The notes: generated from the sequence alone by a model not told the origin. Shown: positions 16,859-26,541, counted from the first letter of the stretch. The stretch: DNA of 64,000 nt from Roseateles subflavus (GCF_030285365.1 NZ_JASVDS010000003.1:62001-126000), one strand, 5' to 3'. Program-made: numbers and translations.

Positions 16859-18007
16859 ATCGGTTCGCTCCCAGGTGAACTCCGGCTCCTCGCGGCCGAA
16901 GTGACCATAGGCCGCCGTCTTGGAGTAGATCGGGCGCAGCAGGTCCAGCATCTGGATGATGCCCTTCGGACGCAGGTCGAAATGCTCCTGCACCAGCTTG
17001 GCGATCTGCTCGTCAGGGATGACGCCCGTGCCTTCGGTGTAGACGGTCACGTTCATCGGGCGGGCCACGCCGATGGCATAGGCCACCTGGATCTGGCACT
17101 GGCGCGCCAGGCCGGCGGCCACGATGTTCTTGGCCACGTAGCGGGCGGCATAGGCCGCCGAACGGTCCACCTTCGTCGGATCCTTGCCCGAGAAGGCACC
17201 ACCGCCGTGCGGGCAGGCACCGCCGTAGGTGTCGACGATGATCTTGCGGCCGGTCAGACCGCAGTCACCCTGCGGGCCGCCAATGACGAAACGGCCGGTC
17301 GGGTTGATCAGGTACTTCGTGTCCGGCGTCAGCCACTCCTTGGGCAGGACCGGCTTGATCAGCTCTTCGCGGATGGCCTCGTAGAAGGCATCGGTCATCT
17401 TGTCGCCCAGGCTCATCTCGGGCGCGTGCTGGGTGGACAGCACCACGGTGTCGATGCTGTGCGGCTTGCCGTCCACATAGCGCATCGTGACCTGGCTCTT
17501 GGCATCCGGGCGCAGGAAGGGCAGACGGCCATCCTTGCGCAGCTGGGCCTGGCGCTCCACGAGGCGGTGGGCGTAATAGATCGGCGCGGGCATCAGCTCG
17601 GGCGTCTCGTCGCAGGCATAGCCGAACATCAGGCCCTGGTCACCGGCGCCGGTGTTCAGGTGGTCGTCGCTGGCGTGGTCCACGCCCTGGGCGATGTCGT
17701 TCGACTGCTTGTCGTAGGCGACCAGCACGGCACAGCCCTTGTAGTCGATGCCGTACTCGGTGTTGTCGTAGCCGATGCGCTTGATCGTGTCGCGCGCGAC
17801 CTGGATGTAGTCGACATGCGCGTTGGTCGTGATCTCACCAGCGAGCACGACGAGGCCGGTGTTGCAGAGCGTCTCTGCAGCCACGCGGGAGCGCGGGTCC
17901 TGGGTGAAGATGGCGTCAAGAATGGCGTCGGAAATCTGATCCGCCACCTTGTCCGGGTGGCCTTCCGAGACCGACTCCGAAGTAAAGAGAAAATCGCTGT
18001 TCGCCAC
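16823..18007 (-). CDS. metK: S-adenosylmethionine synthetase
   Basis: Makes SAM from methionine and ATP. The 394-aa protein shows the signature blocks [36 protein letters not shown] and [20 protein letters not shown] (positions about 9-29, 122-136 and 265-284). Translation starts at GTG 18007, with GGAG nine bases upstream. The C-terminus ends in an alanine-rich [12 protein letters not shown] that is duplicated downstream as a nucleotide repeat. A TATAAT -10 at 18181-18176 gives a leader of about 160 nt. With metF and ahcY this completes most of the methyl cycle within 9 kb. Confidence 0.97.
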   Translation of the reverse strand: MANSDFLFTSESVSEGHPDKVADQISDAILDAIFTQDPRSRVAAETLCNTGLVVLAGEITTNAHVDYIQVARDTIKRIGYDNTEYGIDYKGCAVLVAYDKQSNDIAQGVDHASDDHLNTGAGDQGLMFGYACDETPELMPAPIYYAHRLVERQAQLRKDGRLPFLRPDAKSQVTMRYVDGKPHSIDTVVLSTQHAPEMSLGDKMTDAFYEAIREELIKPVLPKEWLTPDTKYLINPTGRFVIGGPQGDCGLTGRKIIVDTYGGACPHGGGAFSGKDPTKVDRSAAYAARYVAKNIVAAGLARQCQIQVAYAIGVARPMNVTVYTEGTGVIPDEQIAKLVQEHFDLRPKGIIQMLDLLRPIYSKTAAYGHFGREEPEFTWERTDKAAALRAAAGL

Positions 18008-18175
18008 GTTTTTAAACTCCAGTTCGTTGATTCATCGGCGTTGCCGTGCTGGTGGAGTCAGGCGGCGAACGCTTTAGCGGCATTTGTGGAGCTTCTCAGC
18101 CCGGCGGTTCTCTCCATCGCTGAATGAGCCCCGCATCGCCCCGCAAGTTGTCCAAGTTAACTCGGCGATCCGTCC

Positions 18176-18181
18176 ATTATA
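18176..18181 (-). promoter_or_regulatory. -10 box of metK, overlapping the acyltransferase start region
   Basis: Perfect TATAAT on the minus strand, only 5 bp from the ATG of the divergent acyltransferase gene; no good -35 is seen. The resulting metK leader (about 18169-18008) is long enough for RNA-based control, but I recognise no known SAM riboswitch in it. On the plus strand the same bases give a CATTAT-like -10 with TTGTCC about 21 bp upstream. Confidence 0.6.
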
Positions 18182-18186
18182 GAAAC

Positions 18187-19035
18187 ATGCTCCTGCTGCG
18201 CCTGCTGTCTCGCTGTCCCCTGTGGTTTTTGCACGGCCTGGGCGCCGCCGTGGGGTGGCTCAGCTGGGCGCTGAGCCCGTCCTACCGCCGGCGCATCCGC
18301 GAGCACCGGGCCCTGGCCGGGCTGCACGGCTGGGCCGGCATGGGCGCCGTGGGCCAGGCCGGCCGGATGATCGCGGAGCTGCCCTGGCTGTGGCTGCGCG
18401 CTGCGGACCGGCCGCTGGGCGCACGCGTGCGCTGGGAGGGCGAGGAGCACATCCTCGCCGTGCCGCCGGGCCAGGGGCTGATCTTCCTGACGCCGCACAT
18501 GGGCTGCTTCGAGGTCACGGCGCAGGCCTACGCCGAGCAGTTCGCCGCCAGCCATGGCGCGATCACCGTGCTCTATCGCCCCGCCCGCAAGCCGTGGATG
18601 CGCAAGATCGTCGCCGCCTCGCGCCAGCGCCCCAACCTGGACACGGCACCGGCCACGCTGTCCGGCGTGCGCCAGTTGCTGCGGGCCCTGCGCCAGGGGC
18701 AGGCGGTGGGTCTGCTGCCTGACCAGGTGCCGCCGCAAGGGCAGGGCGTCTGGGCACCGTTCTTCGGCCGGCCCGCCTACACGATGACGCTGGCCCAGCG
18801 CCTTGCCTTGCAGACGGGTGCCGCCGTGGTCCTGGTCTGGGGCGAGCGGCTGTCCTGGGGGCGGGGCTATGTGGTGCATGCGCGACCCGGACCTCAAATC
18901 CCGGCCGATTCCAGTCCAGAATGCGCGGCCGAGCTCATCAACCAGTCCATGCAAGCCTTGATCTTGGAAGCGCCCGACCAGTACCTCTGGGGCTACAACC
19001 GCTACAAGTCCCCCCGCGAGGGCGGTCTGGCATGA
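18187..19035 (+). CDS. LpxL/HtrB-type lysophospholipid acyltransferase (first of two)
   Basis: Inner-membrane acyltransferase of the lipid A late-acylation family, which transfers a secondary fatty acid to a Kdo2-lipid IVA-type acceptor. The 282-aa protein has an N-terminal membrane segment (LWFLHGLGAAVGWLSWAL), the catalytic H-x4-E motif in TPHMGCFEVTAQ, and later LLPDQVPPQGQGVWAPFFG and a terminal LWGYNRYKSP. ATG 18187 overlaps the likely divergent promoter, so the message may have almost no leader. An ATG at 18124 is possible but adds a poorly conserved extension. It is coupled by an ATGA overlap to the second acyltransferase. Confidence 0.88.
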   Translation: MLLLRLLSRCPLWFLHGLGAAVGWLSWALSPSYRRRIREHRALAGLHGWAGMGAVGQAGRMIAELPWLWLRAADRPLGARVRWEGEEHILAVPPGQGLIFLTPHMGCFEVTAQAYAEQFAASHGAITVLYRPARKPWMRKIVAASRQRPNLDTAPATLSGVRQLLRALRQGQAVGLLPDQVPPQGQGVWAPFFGRPAYTMTLAQRLALQTGAAVVLVWGERLSWGRGYVVHARPGPQIPADSSPECAAELINQSMQALILEAPDQYLWGYNRYKSPREGGLA

Positions 19036-19907
19036 GTGCCCGCCTGCTGATCGGCCTGCTGTGGCTGCTTCATTTCCTGCCGCTGGCGGCGCTGGCGGCG
19101 CTGGGCCGCGGCCTCGGGCGCCTGCTGTGGTGGCTGGCGCGCCGCCGCCGCGGGATCGCGCTGCGCAATCTCGAGCTCTGCTTCCCGGAGCTGCCGGCCG
19201 CCGAGCGCGAATCCCTGGCGCGCGAGCACTTCGCCATGGTCGGTCGCAGCCTGCTGGAGCGCGGGCTGCTGTGGTTCGCCTCCGCCGAGCGGCTGCAGCG
19301 CATGATCCGCATCAAGGGCAACATCCAGCTGGCCGAGCAGACCCCCGGCGCGATGATGTGGCTGCTGCCGCACTTCGTGGGGCTGGAGTGGGTCGGCCCG
19401 GCGCTCATGCTCAACCAGAAGCGGCCCGGCGTGGACGTGTACCAGCCGCAGAGCAACGCGGTGATCGACGCGCAGATCCTGGCCGGGCGCTCACGCTTCG
19501 GCACGACGGCTTTCGTGGACCGGCACGACGGCATCCGCCCCGTGCTGCGACTGATCAAGCAGGGCTATGCCTTCCTCAACGCGCCCGATCTCGACCACGG
19601 CGAGAAGGACTCCGCCTTCGTGCCCTTCTTCGGCGTGCCCGCCTGCACGCTGCTGGCCCCGGCCCGCCTGGCGGCGAGCCAGGGCATGGTCGTTCAGCCC
19701 CTCGTGGTGACGATGCTGCCGGGCGGCCAGGGCTATGAAGTCGAGGCCTGCGAGCCCATTCCGGGCTTCCCGAGCGACGACCCGCTGGCCGATGCCCGCA
19801 CCGTCAATGCCTGGCTCGAGGCGCGCGTGCGGCGCCACCCGGCGCAGTACTTCTGGGTGCACAAGCGCTTCAAGACGCGCCCGCCCGGCGAGCCGCCGGT
19901 GTACTGA
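19032..19907 (+). CDS. LpxL/HtrB-type lysophospholipid acyltransferase (second of two)
   Basis: A 291-aa paralogue of the upstream gene, with TM segment LIGLLWLLHFLPLAALAALG, catalytic H-x4-E in LLPHFVGLEWVG, then FVDRHDGIRPVLRLIKQG, PDLDHGEKDSAFVPFFG and the terminal YFWVHKRFKTRPPGE. E. coli uses two such enzymes (LpxL then LpxM) in sequence on lipid A; which chain each one adds here is not visible. Its ATG overlaps the stop of the first copy (ATGA), so the two are translated together. Confidence 0.9.
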   Translation: MSARLLIGLLWLLHFLPLAALAALGRGLGRLLWWLARRRRGIALRNLELCFPELPAAERESLAREHFAMVGRSLLERGLLWFASAERLQRMIRIKGNIQLAEQTPGAMMWLLPHFVGLEWVGPALMLNQKRPGVDVYQPQSNAVIDAQILAGRSRFGTTAFVDRHDGIRPVLRLIKQGYAFLNAPDLDHGEKDSAFVPFFGVPACTLLAPARLAASQGMVVQPLVVTMLPGGQGYEVEACEPIPGFPSDDPLADARTVNAWLEARVRRHPAQYFWVHKRFKTRPPGEPPVY

Positions 19908-19925
19908 CGCCCCGATAATGGCCGC

Positions 19926-20792
19926 ATGAAGCTGCGATTCACCAAGATGCAGGGCGCGGGCAACGACTTCGTGGTCATCGATGCCACGCGTGAGCCCTTG
20001 CGCCTCGACGCCACCCAGATCCGCCACCTGGGCGACCGCCGCTTCGGCGTCGGCTGCGACCAGATCCTCGTGATCGAGGCGAGCGACGAGCCCGGCGTGG
20101 ACTTCCGCTACCGCATCTTCAACAACACGGGCGACGAGGTCGAGCACTGCGGCAACGGCGCGCGCTGCTTCGTGCGCTACGTCTCCGAGAAGGGCCTGTC
20201 CGACAAGCGCAGCGTCAAGGTCCGCACCGTCAACCGGCTGCTGGAGCTGCACCTGCGTGACGACGGCCGCGTCAGCGTGAACATGGGGGCGCCGGTCTTC
20301 GACTTCCCCTCGCTGCCCTTCGATCCCACGGGGCTTGGCGTGCGCCGGGAAGGCGGCGGCGAGCTCTGGACCCTGCCCCTGGCCGACGGCGATGCCTGCG
20401 AGGTGGCCGTGCTGTCCATGGGCAACCCGCATGCAGTGCAGCGCGTCGCCGATGCCGACCACGCCCCCGTGGCGCAGCGCGGCCCGCAGGTGGAGAGCCA
20501 TGCGGCCTTCCCTCGGCGGGTCAACGCCGGCTTCCTGCAGGTCATCGACCGCGGCCACGTGAAGCTGCGGGTCTTCGAGCGCGATGCCGGTGAGACCCTC
20601 ACCTGCGGCACCGGCGCCTGCGCGGCCGTGGTGGCCGGCATCCGCCTGGGCTGGCTGGACGAGGCCGTGGAAGTGCAGACGCGCGGCGGCCAGCTGCGCA
20701 TCGAATGGGCGGGCCTGAGCCAGGGCCCCGACGCGCCGGTCTGGATGACCGGCCCGGCCCAGACCGTGTTTGAAGGAGAGATCTCGCTGTGA
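19926..20792 (+). CDS. dapF: Diaminopimelate epimerase
   Basis: PLP-independent epimerase that turns LL-DAP into meso-DAP for lysine and peptidoglycan. The two active-site cysteines are present: Cys75 in [10 protein letters not shown] and Cys227 in [10 protein letters not shown]. Other conserved parts are [15 protein letters not shown] at the start and MGNPHAV. The length of 288 aa is normal. It starts 18 bp after the acyltransferase stop and overlaps the DUF484 start by GTGA, inside the conserved run to xerC. Confidence 0.96.
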   Translation: MKLRFTKMQGAGNDFVVIDATREPLRLDATQIRHLGDRRFGVGCDQILVIEASDEPGVDFRYRIFNNTGDEVEHCGNGARCFVRYVSEKGLSDKRSVKVRTVNRLLELHLRDDGRVSVNMGAPVFDFPSLPFDPTGLGVRREGGGELWTLPLADGDACEVAVLSMGNPHAVQRVADADHAPVAQRGPQVESHAAFPRRVNAGFLQVIDRGHVKLRVFERDAGETLTCGTGACAAVVAGIRLGWLDEAVEVQTRGGQLRIEWAGLSQGPDAPVWMTGPAQTVFEGEISL

Positions 20793-21493
20793 GCACCCAA
20801 GACCATGCCCCGCAGGGCCTGACCGAGCAGGACATCGCCCAGTACCTGCTGCGCAACCCCGGCTTCTTCCAGCGCCATGCCGAGCTGCTGGCCAGCGTGC
20901 AGCTGAGCCACCCGCACGGCCAGCGCGCCGTGAGCCTGCAGGAGCGCCAGGCCGAGATGCTGCGCGAGAAGATCAAGGGCCTCGAGCACAAGCTGATCGA
21001 GATGATCCGCAACGGCCAGGAGAACGTTGCGATCGCCGACCGCCTGCACGCCTGGACGCTCAGCCTGATGCTCACCGCCGACCCGGCCGCGCTGCCCGAG
21101 GTGCTGCTGCACGAGCTGCGCCACCATTTCCTGATCCCCGCGGCGGCCCTGCGGCTGTGGGGCCTGGACGCCCGCCACACGGCGGCCGAGTACGCCCAGC
21201 CCGTCAGCGACGACGTGCGCAGCTTTGCGTCGAGCCTGGCCCAGCCCTACTGCGGCGTGAACAGCGGCTTCGAGGCCGTGCGCTGGCTGGGTGAGGAGGC
21301 ATCGATCGCTTCGCTGGCCCTCGTGCCCCTGCGCCGCCATGCGGGCGACGAGCCCTTCGGCCTGCTGCTGCTCGGGTCGCCCGACCCCACGCGCTACACG
21401 GCCGAGATGGGCACCGAGTTCCTGCAGCGCATCGGCGAGCTGGCCGGTGCGGCGCTGGCGCGGCTGCTGGCCGATGGCCCCGTCGCTGCCTGA
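20789..21493 (+). CDS. DUF484 family protein (GAF-like)
   Basis: A 234-aa DUF484 protein. It has [20 protein letters not shown] at the N-terminus, a coiled-coil stretch ([20 protein letters not shown], residues about 48-70) and a GAF-like C-terminal part. DUF484 is found between dapF and xerC across proteobacteria and its function is unknown. Translation begins at GTG 20789 inside the dapF stop (GTGA), behind GAAGGAGAG. It overlaps xerC by 20 bp. Confidence 0.92.
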   Translation: MSTQDHAPQGLTEQDIAQYLLRNPGFFQRHAELLASVQLSHPHGQRAVSLQERQAEMLREKIKGLEHKLIEMIRNGQENVAIADRLHAWTLSLMLTADPAALPEVLLHELRHHFLIPAAALRLWGLDARHTAAEYAQPVSDDVRSFASSLAQPYCGVNSGFEAVRWLGEEASIASLALVPLRRHAGDEPFGLLLLGSPDPTRYTAEMGTEFLQRIGELAGAALARLLADGPVAA

Positions 21494-22436
21494 GCCCGAC
21501 GCCGGCCCGGCGCCGCTGCCCGAGTCGCAGCGGCGCTACCTCGAGCACCTGCGCGTCGAGCGCCGCCTCGCGCAGCGCACGCTGATCCTCTACGAACAGG
21601 CGTTGCGCCGCCTGTGCCAGCTGGCCGAGGAGGCCGGCGTGGCGCTGGAGCGCGTGGGCGTGGCGCAGGTCCGTCGCTGGGTGGCGCGACTGCACGGGCA
21701 AGACCTGTCCCCCCGCAGCCTCGCGCTGATGATGTCCGCCTGGCGGAGCTGGTACCGCTGGATGGGCCGCCAGGGGCTGGTCGAGCTCAACCCCGTCGAC
21801 GGCCTGCGCGCACCGCGCGGCGCCAAGCCGCTGCCCAAGGCGCTGTCGGTGGACGATGCCGTGCAGCTGGCCGCCCACCGCGACGAGGCGGCTGACCCCG
21901 TGCGCGAAGCCTGCGATGCCGCGCTGGTGGAGTTGCTCTACAGCTGCGGCCTGCGGGTGAGCGAGCTGGTGGGCCTGGACGTGGTGCCAGGGGCATCGGC
22001 CCGGGGCTGGCTCGACCTCGACGCTGCGGAGGCCCATGTGCTGGGCAAGGGCAGCAAGCAGCGCCTCGTGCCCATCGGGCGTGCGGCGCTCGAGGCCGTC
22101 CGCGCCTGGCTGCAGTGCCGGGGCGAGTGGCTCGCGGCCGGCAGCACCGAGCGCGCCCTCTTCATCGGACCGCGCGGCGGCCGCCTGGGTGCCACGCAGG
22201 TGCGCCAGCGCCTCAGCCTGCGGGCGCAGGCGGCCGGCTCGCCCACGCACGTGCACCCGCACATGCTGCGGCACTCCTTCGCCTCCCACGTGCTGCAGTC
22301 CAGCGGGGACCTCCGCGCCGTCCAGGACCTGCTCGGCCACGCCAACATCAGCACCACGCAGGTCTACACCAAGCTGGACTTCCAGCACCTCGCGAAGGTC
22401 TACGACGCCGCGCATCCCCGCGCCCGCAAGCGTTGA
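21474..22436 (+). CDS. xerC: Tyrosine recombinase XerC
   Basis: Site-specific recombinase that resolves chromosome dimers at dif together with XerD. The 320-aa protein has the SAM-like core-binding domain (residues 15-105) and a catalytic domain with all family residues: Arg in SCGLRVSELVGLD, Lys in LGKGSKQRLVPIG, HxxR in HPHMLRHSFASH, His in DLLGHANISTTQ and nucleophile Tyr in QVYTKLDF. Conserved position after DUF484 supports XerC over a mobile integrase. ATG 21474 lies within the DUF484 gene. Confidence 0.94.
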   Translation: MAPSLPEPDAGPAPLPESQRRYLEHLRVERRLAQRTLILYEQALRRLCQLAEEAGVALERVGVAQVRRWVARLHGQDLSPRSLALMMSAWRSWYRWMGRQGLVELNPVDGLRAPRGAKPLPKALSVDDAVQLAAHRDEAADPVREACDAALVELLYSCGLRVSELVGLDVVPGASARGWLDLDAAEAHVLGKGSKQRLVPIGRAALEAVRAWLQCRGEWLAAGSTERALFIGPRGGRLGATQVRQRLSLRAQAAGSPTHVHPHMLRHSFASHVLQSSGDLRAVQDLLGHANISTTQVYTKLDFQHLAKVYDAAHPRARKR

Positions 22437-22481
22437 CCGCAGGGCCGGCAGGGCCGCAAAACCCTGGTATGGTCGGCGCCC

Positions 22482-24029
22482 ATGTTTGCGCCGCGTCTTC
22501 CACTCGATTCCCTGCTGCCACGCCTGCTGTGCCTGAGCCTGGTCGCCGCTTTCTCCAGCAGCCACGCCCAGGCGGCGGATCCCGCGCCATGGGTGCCCAG
22601 TGCCGCCCGCCCGCTCAACTGGGAGATGAGCTGGACGCCGCTGCGCACGAAGGAGGGCGGGCGCATGGCCCTGGCCGGCGGCAGCGCGCTGCTGGCGGTC
22701 AACGAGGACTGGGGCCTGGGGCCCACGGTCTATGCCTCGGCCAAGGGCAATTACGGCGGCATCTTCATGCTCGGCATCACCGGGCAGCGCCGCTGGCGCC
22801 TGGGCGCCAATACGCACCTGGCGGCGGGTCTCTTCGTGGGCGGCGGCGGCGGGCTGAGCTCTGATGTCCTGCGCTTTGGCGGCGGGCTGATGTGGCGCCC
22901 GGAGCTGTCCATCCGGACCGAGGCCGGGCCGTGGTACAGCGGTCTCGGAATCTCCCGGGTGATGGTGCCCGGCGGCAACATCGCGGACACCCAGATCAGC
23001 TTCATGATCGGCCGGCAGTCGATGTTCCATTCCTTCGATCCCTCGGCCGGCGGGCACGTCGGCACCTCGGGGGATCGGGGGGGGCTGGGCTTTGACGAGA
23101 TGTCGCTCACGGCGGGCGGGTACGCGCCGTCCAAGTCGATCCGGCGCCGCAGTGGCAGCACGATGGATCGCAAGGTCGGGCTCGCCGGCGCCTCGCTGCG
23201 CCAGTACATCTCGCCCAGCGCCTGGTGGGGCCTGGAGGCGGCCGGCGGAGCCAAGGGGGGCGCCGACGGCTACATGGAAGTGCTCGCCAATCTCGGCCAG
23301 GACTGGGGCCTCGGCAGCACGGGACTGCGTGTCGGCGCCCAGGCGGCGCTGGGGCTGGCCGGGGGCGGTGACGTCGACACCGGCAGCGGCTGGCTGATGA
23401 AGGTCGGCCCCACGCTGCGCTGGCAGTCCGCCAGCGGCTGGGGCTGGCGGGTGGATGCGGGCTGGGCGCAGTCGCGCGGCGCCTTCCATGCGCCCTATGC
23501 CCGTTTCAGTCTCGACATGCCCCTGGAGCCGGTGCTGCGGCGCCAGCAGCCGGGCGCGCTGCAGACGGGCACGGTCGAGGAACAGGGCTGGCTGGTCAGC
23601 GTGCAGCGCGTGCGCCAGGTGCCGTTCAAGGATGGCAGCCGCCAGGACATGACCCAGATGGGCCTCATCATGACGCGCGGCCTCGGTGACCATCTCTACG
23701 GTCTGGCGCAGGCCGGGACGGCGGTGCAGGGCAAGGCCGGCGCCTATGCCTACGGTCTGCTGGGGGCGGGTCTGCGCACACAGCCCTTCGGCGACGGTCG
23801 CTGGCGCGTGGGCGCCGAGGTCCTCGCCGGTGCGGGCGGCGGCGGCGGGGTTCAGCTCGGCGGCGGCGCGCTGCGCCAGACCGAGATCTGGGCGCAGTGG
23901 CAGGGGCAGGGCGACCTCAACCGCCTGCGTCTGCGCGCCGGCCTGGGCCAGTGGGGCAGCCTGCGCGGGCGGGGCGGAGACAGCACGCAACTGAATCTGG
24001 CGGTCGGCTACGCCTGGGGCAACCTCTGA
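22482..24029 (+). CDS. Predicted outer-membrane beta-barrel protein, unrecognised
   Basis: A 515-aa exported protein with a signal peptide (LLPRLLCLSLVAAFSSSHAQA, cleaved before ADPAPW). The mature part is rich in glycine, tryptophan and alternating hydrophobic residues, for example WELMS-like strands, GANTHLAAGLFVGGGGG and YAYGLLGAGLRTQPF. The terminal strand LNLAVGYAWGNL resembles a barrel-closing strand but ends in Leu rather than Phe. A poly-Gly loop (GAGGGGGVQLGGGALR, residues about 450-466) is notable. I do not recognise the family. It sits between xerC and rlmI on the same strand, with short gaps. Confidence 0.65.
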   Translation: MFAPRLPLDSLLPRLLCLSLVAAFSSSHAQAADPAPWVPSAARPLNWEMSWTPLRTKEGGRMALAGGSALLAVNEDWGLGPTVYASAKGNYGGIFMLGITGQRRWRLGANTHLAAGLFVGGGGGLSSDVLRFGGGLMWRPELSIRTEAGPWYSGLGISRVMVPGGNIADTQISFMIGRQSMFHSFDPSAGGHVGTSGDRGGLGFDEMSLTAGGYAPSKSIRRRSGSTMDRKVGLAGASLRQYISPSAWWGLEAAGGAKGGADGYMEVLANLGQDWGLGSTGLRVGAQAALGLAGGGDVDTGSGWLMKVGPTLRWQSASGWGWRVDAGWAQSRGAFHAPYARFSLDMPLEPVLRRQQPGALQTGTVEEQGWLVSVQRVRQVPFKDGSRQDMTQMGLIMTRGLGDHLYGLAQAGTAVQGKAGAYAYGLLGAGLRTQPFGDGRWRVGAEVLAGAGGGGGVQLGGGALRQTEIWAQWQGQGDLNRLRLRAGLGQWGSLRGRGGDSTQLNLAVGYAWGNL

Positions 24030-24057
24030 CCGGAGCGGCGCGGCGACAATACGCGCC

Positions 24058-25239
24058 ATGAAAGTCATTCGTCTCAGAGCCGGCAAGGAGCGTTCGCTGC
24101 TGCGCCGCCATCCCTGGGTCTTCCAGGGTTCCGTGGAAAAGGGCAAGGCCGACGCCGGTGAAACCGTGCGCGTGGAGTCCGACAGCGGGCAGTTCCTCTG
24201 CTGGGCCTCCTTCAGCCCCAGCTCCATGATCCGCGTGCGCGCCTGGAGCTTCGACGAGGCCGAGCGTATCGACGCCGACTTCTTCGACCGGCGTGTCCGC
24301 ACGGCCATCGCCGTCCGCGAGCGCATGCCCATCGTCTCGAACGCGCGCCGGCTGATCCATGGCGAGGCGGACGGCCTGCCCGGGCTGATCGTCGACCGCT
24401 ACGACGACACGCTGGTGGCGCAGTTCCTGTCCGCCGGCACCGAGCGCTGGAAGGACACCATCGCCGACAGCCTTCTCGCGGCCACGGGGCTCACGCGCCT
24501 CTTCGAACGCTCGGACTCCGGCGTGCGCCAGCTCGAGGGGCTGCCGCCCGTCACGGGCTGGCTGCGCGGCGAGGGCCACACCGAGCTGACCATCGAGGAG
24601 CATGAGTGGAAGCTCACCCTCGACGTGCAGGAAGGTCACAAGACCGGCTACTACCTGGACCAGCGCGACAACCGCAAGAAGTTCGCCGAGACGGTGCGCC
24701 AGTACGGTCTGCAGCGCGTGCTCAACTGCTACTGCTACACCGGCGGCTTCTCCGTGGCGGCGCTGGCCGGCGGTGCGGCCGAGGTGACCAGCGTGGACTC
24801 GTCCGCGCCGGCCCTGGCCCGCGCGAGCGCCCACGTGACGCTCAACGGCTTCGACCCGGCCCGTCACACGGCCCTCGATGCGGACGTCAACCAGACGCTG
24901 CGCGACTTCCTCAAGCAGGGGCGCACCTTCGATGCCATCGTGCTGGATCCGCCCAAGTTCGCGCCCACCGCAGCGCATGCGGAGCGGGCGGCCCGCGCCT
25001 ACAAGGACATCAACCGCCTCGCCTTCAAGCTGCTGGAGCCGGGCGGCGTGCTGTTCACCTTCTCGTGCTCGGGCGGTGTGGGCCCGGAGCTCTTCCACAA
25101 GATCGTGGCGGGTGCCGGCATGGATGCCAACGTCGATGGCTTCATCCTCGACCGCGTGGGCGCCACGCCAGACCATCCGCAGACGATCTGCTTCCCGGAG
25201 GGCGAGTACCTCAAGGGCCTGCTGCTGCTGAAGCGCTGA
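24058..25239 (+). CDS. rlmI: 23S rRNA (cytosine-C5) methyltransferase RlmI-type
   Basis: A 393-aa class I SAM methyltransferase of the RlmI/YccW family, which makes m5C1962 in 23S rRNA in E. coli. The N-terminal PUA domain (residues 1-75, KVIRLRAGKERSLLRRHPWV), an EEHE motif segment, DVQEGHKTGYYLDQRDNR, the SAM loop NCYCYTGGFSVAALAGGA and VLDPPKFAPT are all visible. A cysteine in FTFSCSGGVG near the C-terminus is the likely catalytic residue. It has its own rho-independent terminator. Confidence 0.92.
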   Translation: MKVIRLRAGKERSLLRRHPWVFQGSVEKGKADAGETVRVESDSGQFLCWASFSPSSMIRVRAWSFDEAERIDADFFDRRVRTAIAVRERMPIVSNARRLIHGEADGLPGLIVDRYDDTLVAQFLSAGTERWKDTIADSLLAATGLTRLFERSDSGVRQLEGLPPVTGWLRGEGHTELTIEEHEWKLTLDVQEGHKTGYYLDQRDNRKKFAETVRQYGLQRVLNCYCYTGGFSVAALAGGAAEVTSVDSSAPALARASAHVTLNGFDPARHTALDADVNQTLRDFLKQGRTFDAIVLDPPKFAPTAAHAERAARAYKDINRLAFKLLEPGGVLFTFSCSGGVGPELFHKIVAGAGMDANVDGFILDRVGATPDHPQTICFPEGEYLKGLLLLKR

Positions 25240-25300
25240 GCCAACAGGGAGGGTGACCCCTAGGAAGGGGACAAGACGATTCAGGGTATACCTCCGGCCC

Positions 25301-25322
25301 GCGCTCGAAAAGAGCGTCTTTT
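25301..25322 (+). terminator. Terminator after rlmI
   Basis: Stem CGCTC/GAGCG with loop GAAAA followed by TCTTTT, about 60 bp past the rlmI stop. Confidence 0.8.
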
Positions 25323-25392
25323 CGTGAAGCAGATCACGAAGAGGCGTCATTCAGAGGTCTCACGAAGCGCGAGTCATCTCGAGGGAATATTC

Positions 25393-26484
25393 ATGAAAGT
25401 CTTGTCTTCTCTGGCATTGGCGCTGCTCAGCGCCGGTGCGATGTCGTCGGCCCACGCGCTGACGCCGGTCACGTCCTTCGGCCCTGATCTGGTGCCGCTG
25501 ACCGGCAATACCAGCGGCCCCGAGGACTGGCGCTTCCTGCCGGGCCAGAGCTTCAACGGTGTGCCTGGCGCGCTGGACGGCGTCGCCATGCTGAACTTCA
25601 AGACCCACGGCGGCCGCAACTATGCCTGCTCGGGCTCCCTGCTGGCGGGCGGCCAGTACGTGCTGACGGCCGCTCACTGCGCGGACGACTTCGTGAGCAT
25701 GCAGGTGGACTTCGGCTGGGCCGGCGGCGCCTCCAAGGTGTCGCGGACGGTGGCAGCAGGCAATGCCATCGTGCATTCCGGCTGGACCGGCCGGCTGGAC
25801 ACCGGGGCCGACATCGCGCTGCTCCGCCTCGACCGCGCCGTCACGACCATCAAGGGCTACCAGCTCAGCACCACGCTGGACGTGGGCAAGGACATCCTGG
25901 TGGCCGGCTACGGCACCACCCAGGTGGGCAACGCCCCGGATGACACCAACTGGAACGACTGGAAGTTCGGCCATTACGCCTGGAACCGCATCGACGTCGC
26001 CAGCCAGACCTTCCACAAGGAGCTCGGCACGGTCTTCAAGGGTTGGTACAACCCCGAGAACTTCAAGTACGGCGTGACCTACATGTCCGACTTCGACAGC
26101 GGCCTGGATGACAACAACACGCTGCAGATCTTTGCCGATGGCATCGGCACCGCGCTGTGGAGCAGCGACCGTGGTCACGGCAAGGACGAGGGCATGATCG
26201 CCGCCGGCGATTCCGGCGGTGGCGACTTCGTCTGGGACGGCACGCAGTTCCTCCTGACCGGGGTGCACAGCTGGGGCTGGGAGGCCTGCACCCGCTTCGG
26301 CCTGGACTGCGACGCCGCCTATGGCAATTCGGCCAGCTACGGGGACCTCTCCGGCTCGACCGCGGTCTACTCGCACCTGAACTGGATTCGCCAGCAGATG
26401 GGCATTCCCGAGCCGGGCAGCGCTGCGCTGGCGGCACTCGCCCTGTTCGGCCTCGGCGCCGTGCGCCGTCGTCAGCGCGGCTGA
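25393..26484 (+). CDS. PEP-CTERM trypsin-like serine protease
   Basis: A 363-aa exported S1-family protease. The signal peptide is MKVLSSLALALLSAGAMSSA, cleaved near AHA. The chymotrypsin-like domain has the catalytic triad: His in LTAAHC, Asp in ADIALLRLDRA and Ser in AAGDSGGGDF. The C-terminus is a textbook sorting tag: IPEPGS, a hydrophobic helix (AALAALALFGLGAV) and RRRQRG. PEP-CTERM proteins are recognised and cleaved by exosortase (XrtA) and then released or anchored in the cell surface or matrix. It has its own upstream terminator and downstream hairpin, so it is monocistronic. Its substrate is unknown. Confidence 0.92.
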   Translation: MKVLSSLALALLSAGAMSSAHALTPVTSFGPDLVPLTGNTSGPEDWRFLPGQSFNGVPGALDGVAMLNFKTHGGRNYACSGSLLAGGQYVLTAAHCADDFVSMQVDFGWAGGASKVSRTVAAGNAIVHSGWTGRLDTGADIALLRLDRAVTTIKGYQLSTTLDVGKDILVAGYGTTQVGNAPDDTNWNDWKFGHYAWNRIDVASQTFHKELGTVFKGWYNPENFKYGVTYMSDFDSGLDDNNTLQIFADGIGTALWSSDRGHGKDEGMIAAGDSGGGDFVWDGTQFLLTGVHSWGWEACTRFGLDCDAAYGNSASYGDLSGSTAVYSHLNWIRQQMGIPEPGSAALAALALFGLGAVRRRQRG

Positions 26485-26504
26485 TCCATCGCCCGCTGAT
26501 GAAG

Positions 26505-26526
26505 CAACGGCCCTGCGGGGCCGTTG
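26505..26526 (+). terminator. Hairpin after the PEP-CTERM protease
   Basis: Perfect 9-bp stem CAACGGCCC/GGGCCGTTG with a TGCG loop, then a short T-containing tail. It lies between convergent genes and may stop both. Confidence 0.7.
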
Positions 26527-26541
26527 TTCATGGGGCCTGGT

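Noticed and set aside
18008-18170. A SAM riboswitch in the metK leader
   Set aside because: The leader is long enough, but I could not match the conserved blocks of any SAM riboswitch class.
21474-22436. Tyrosine recombinase as evidence of a mobile element
   Set aside because: Its place after dapF-DUF484 and its full motif set mark it as chromosomal XerC.
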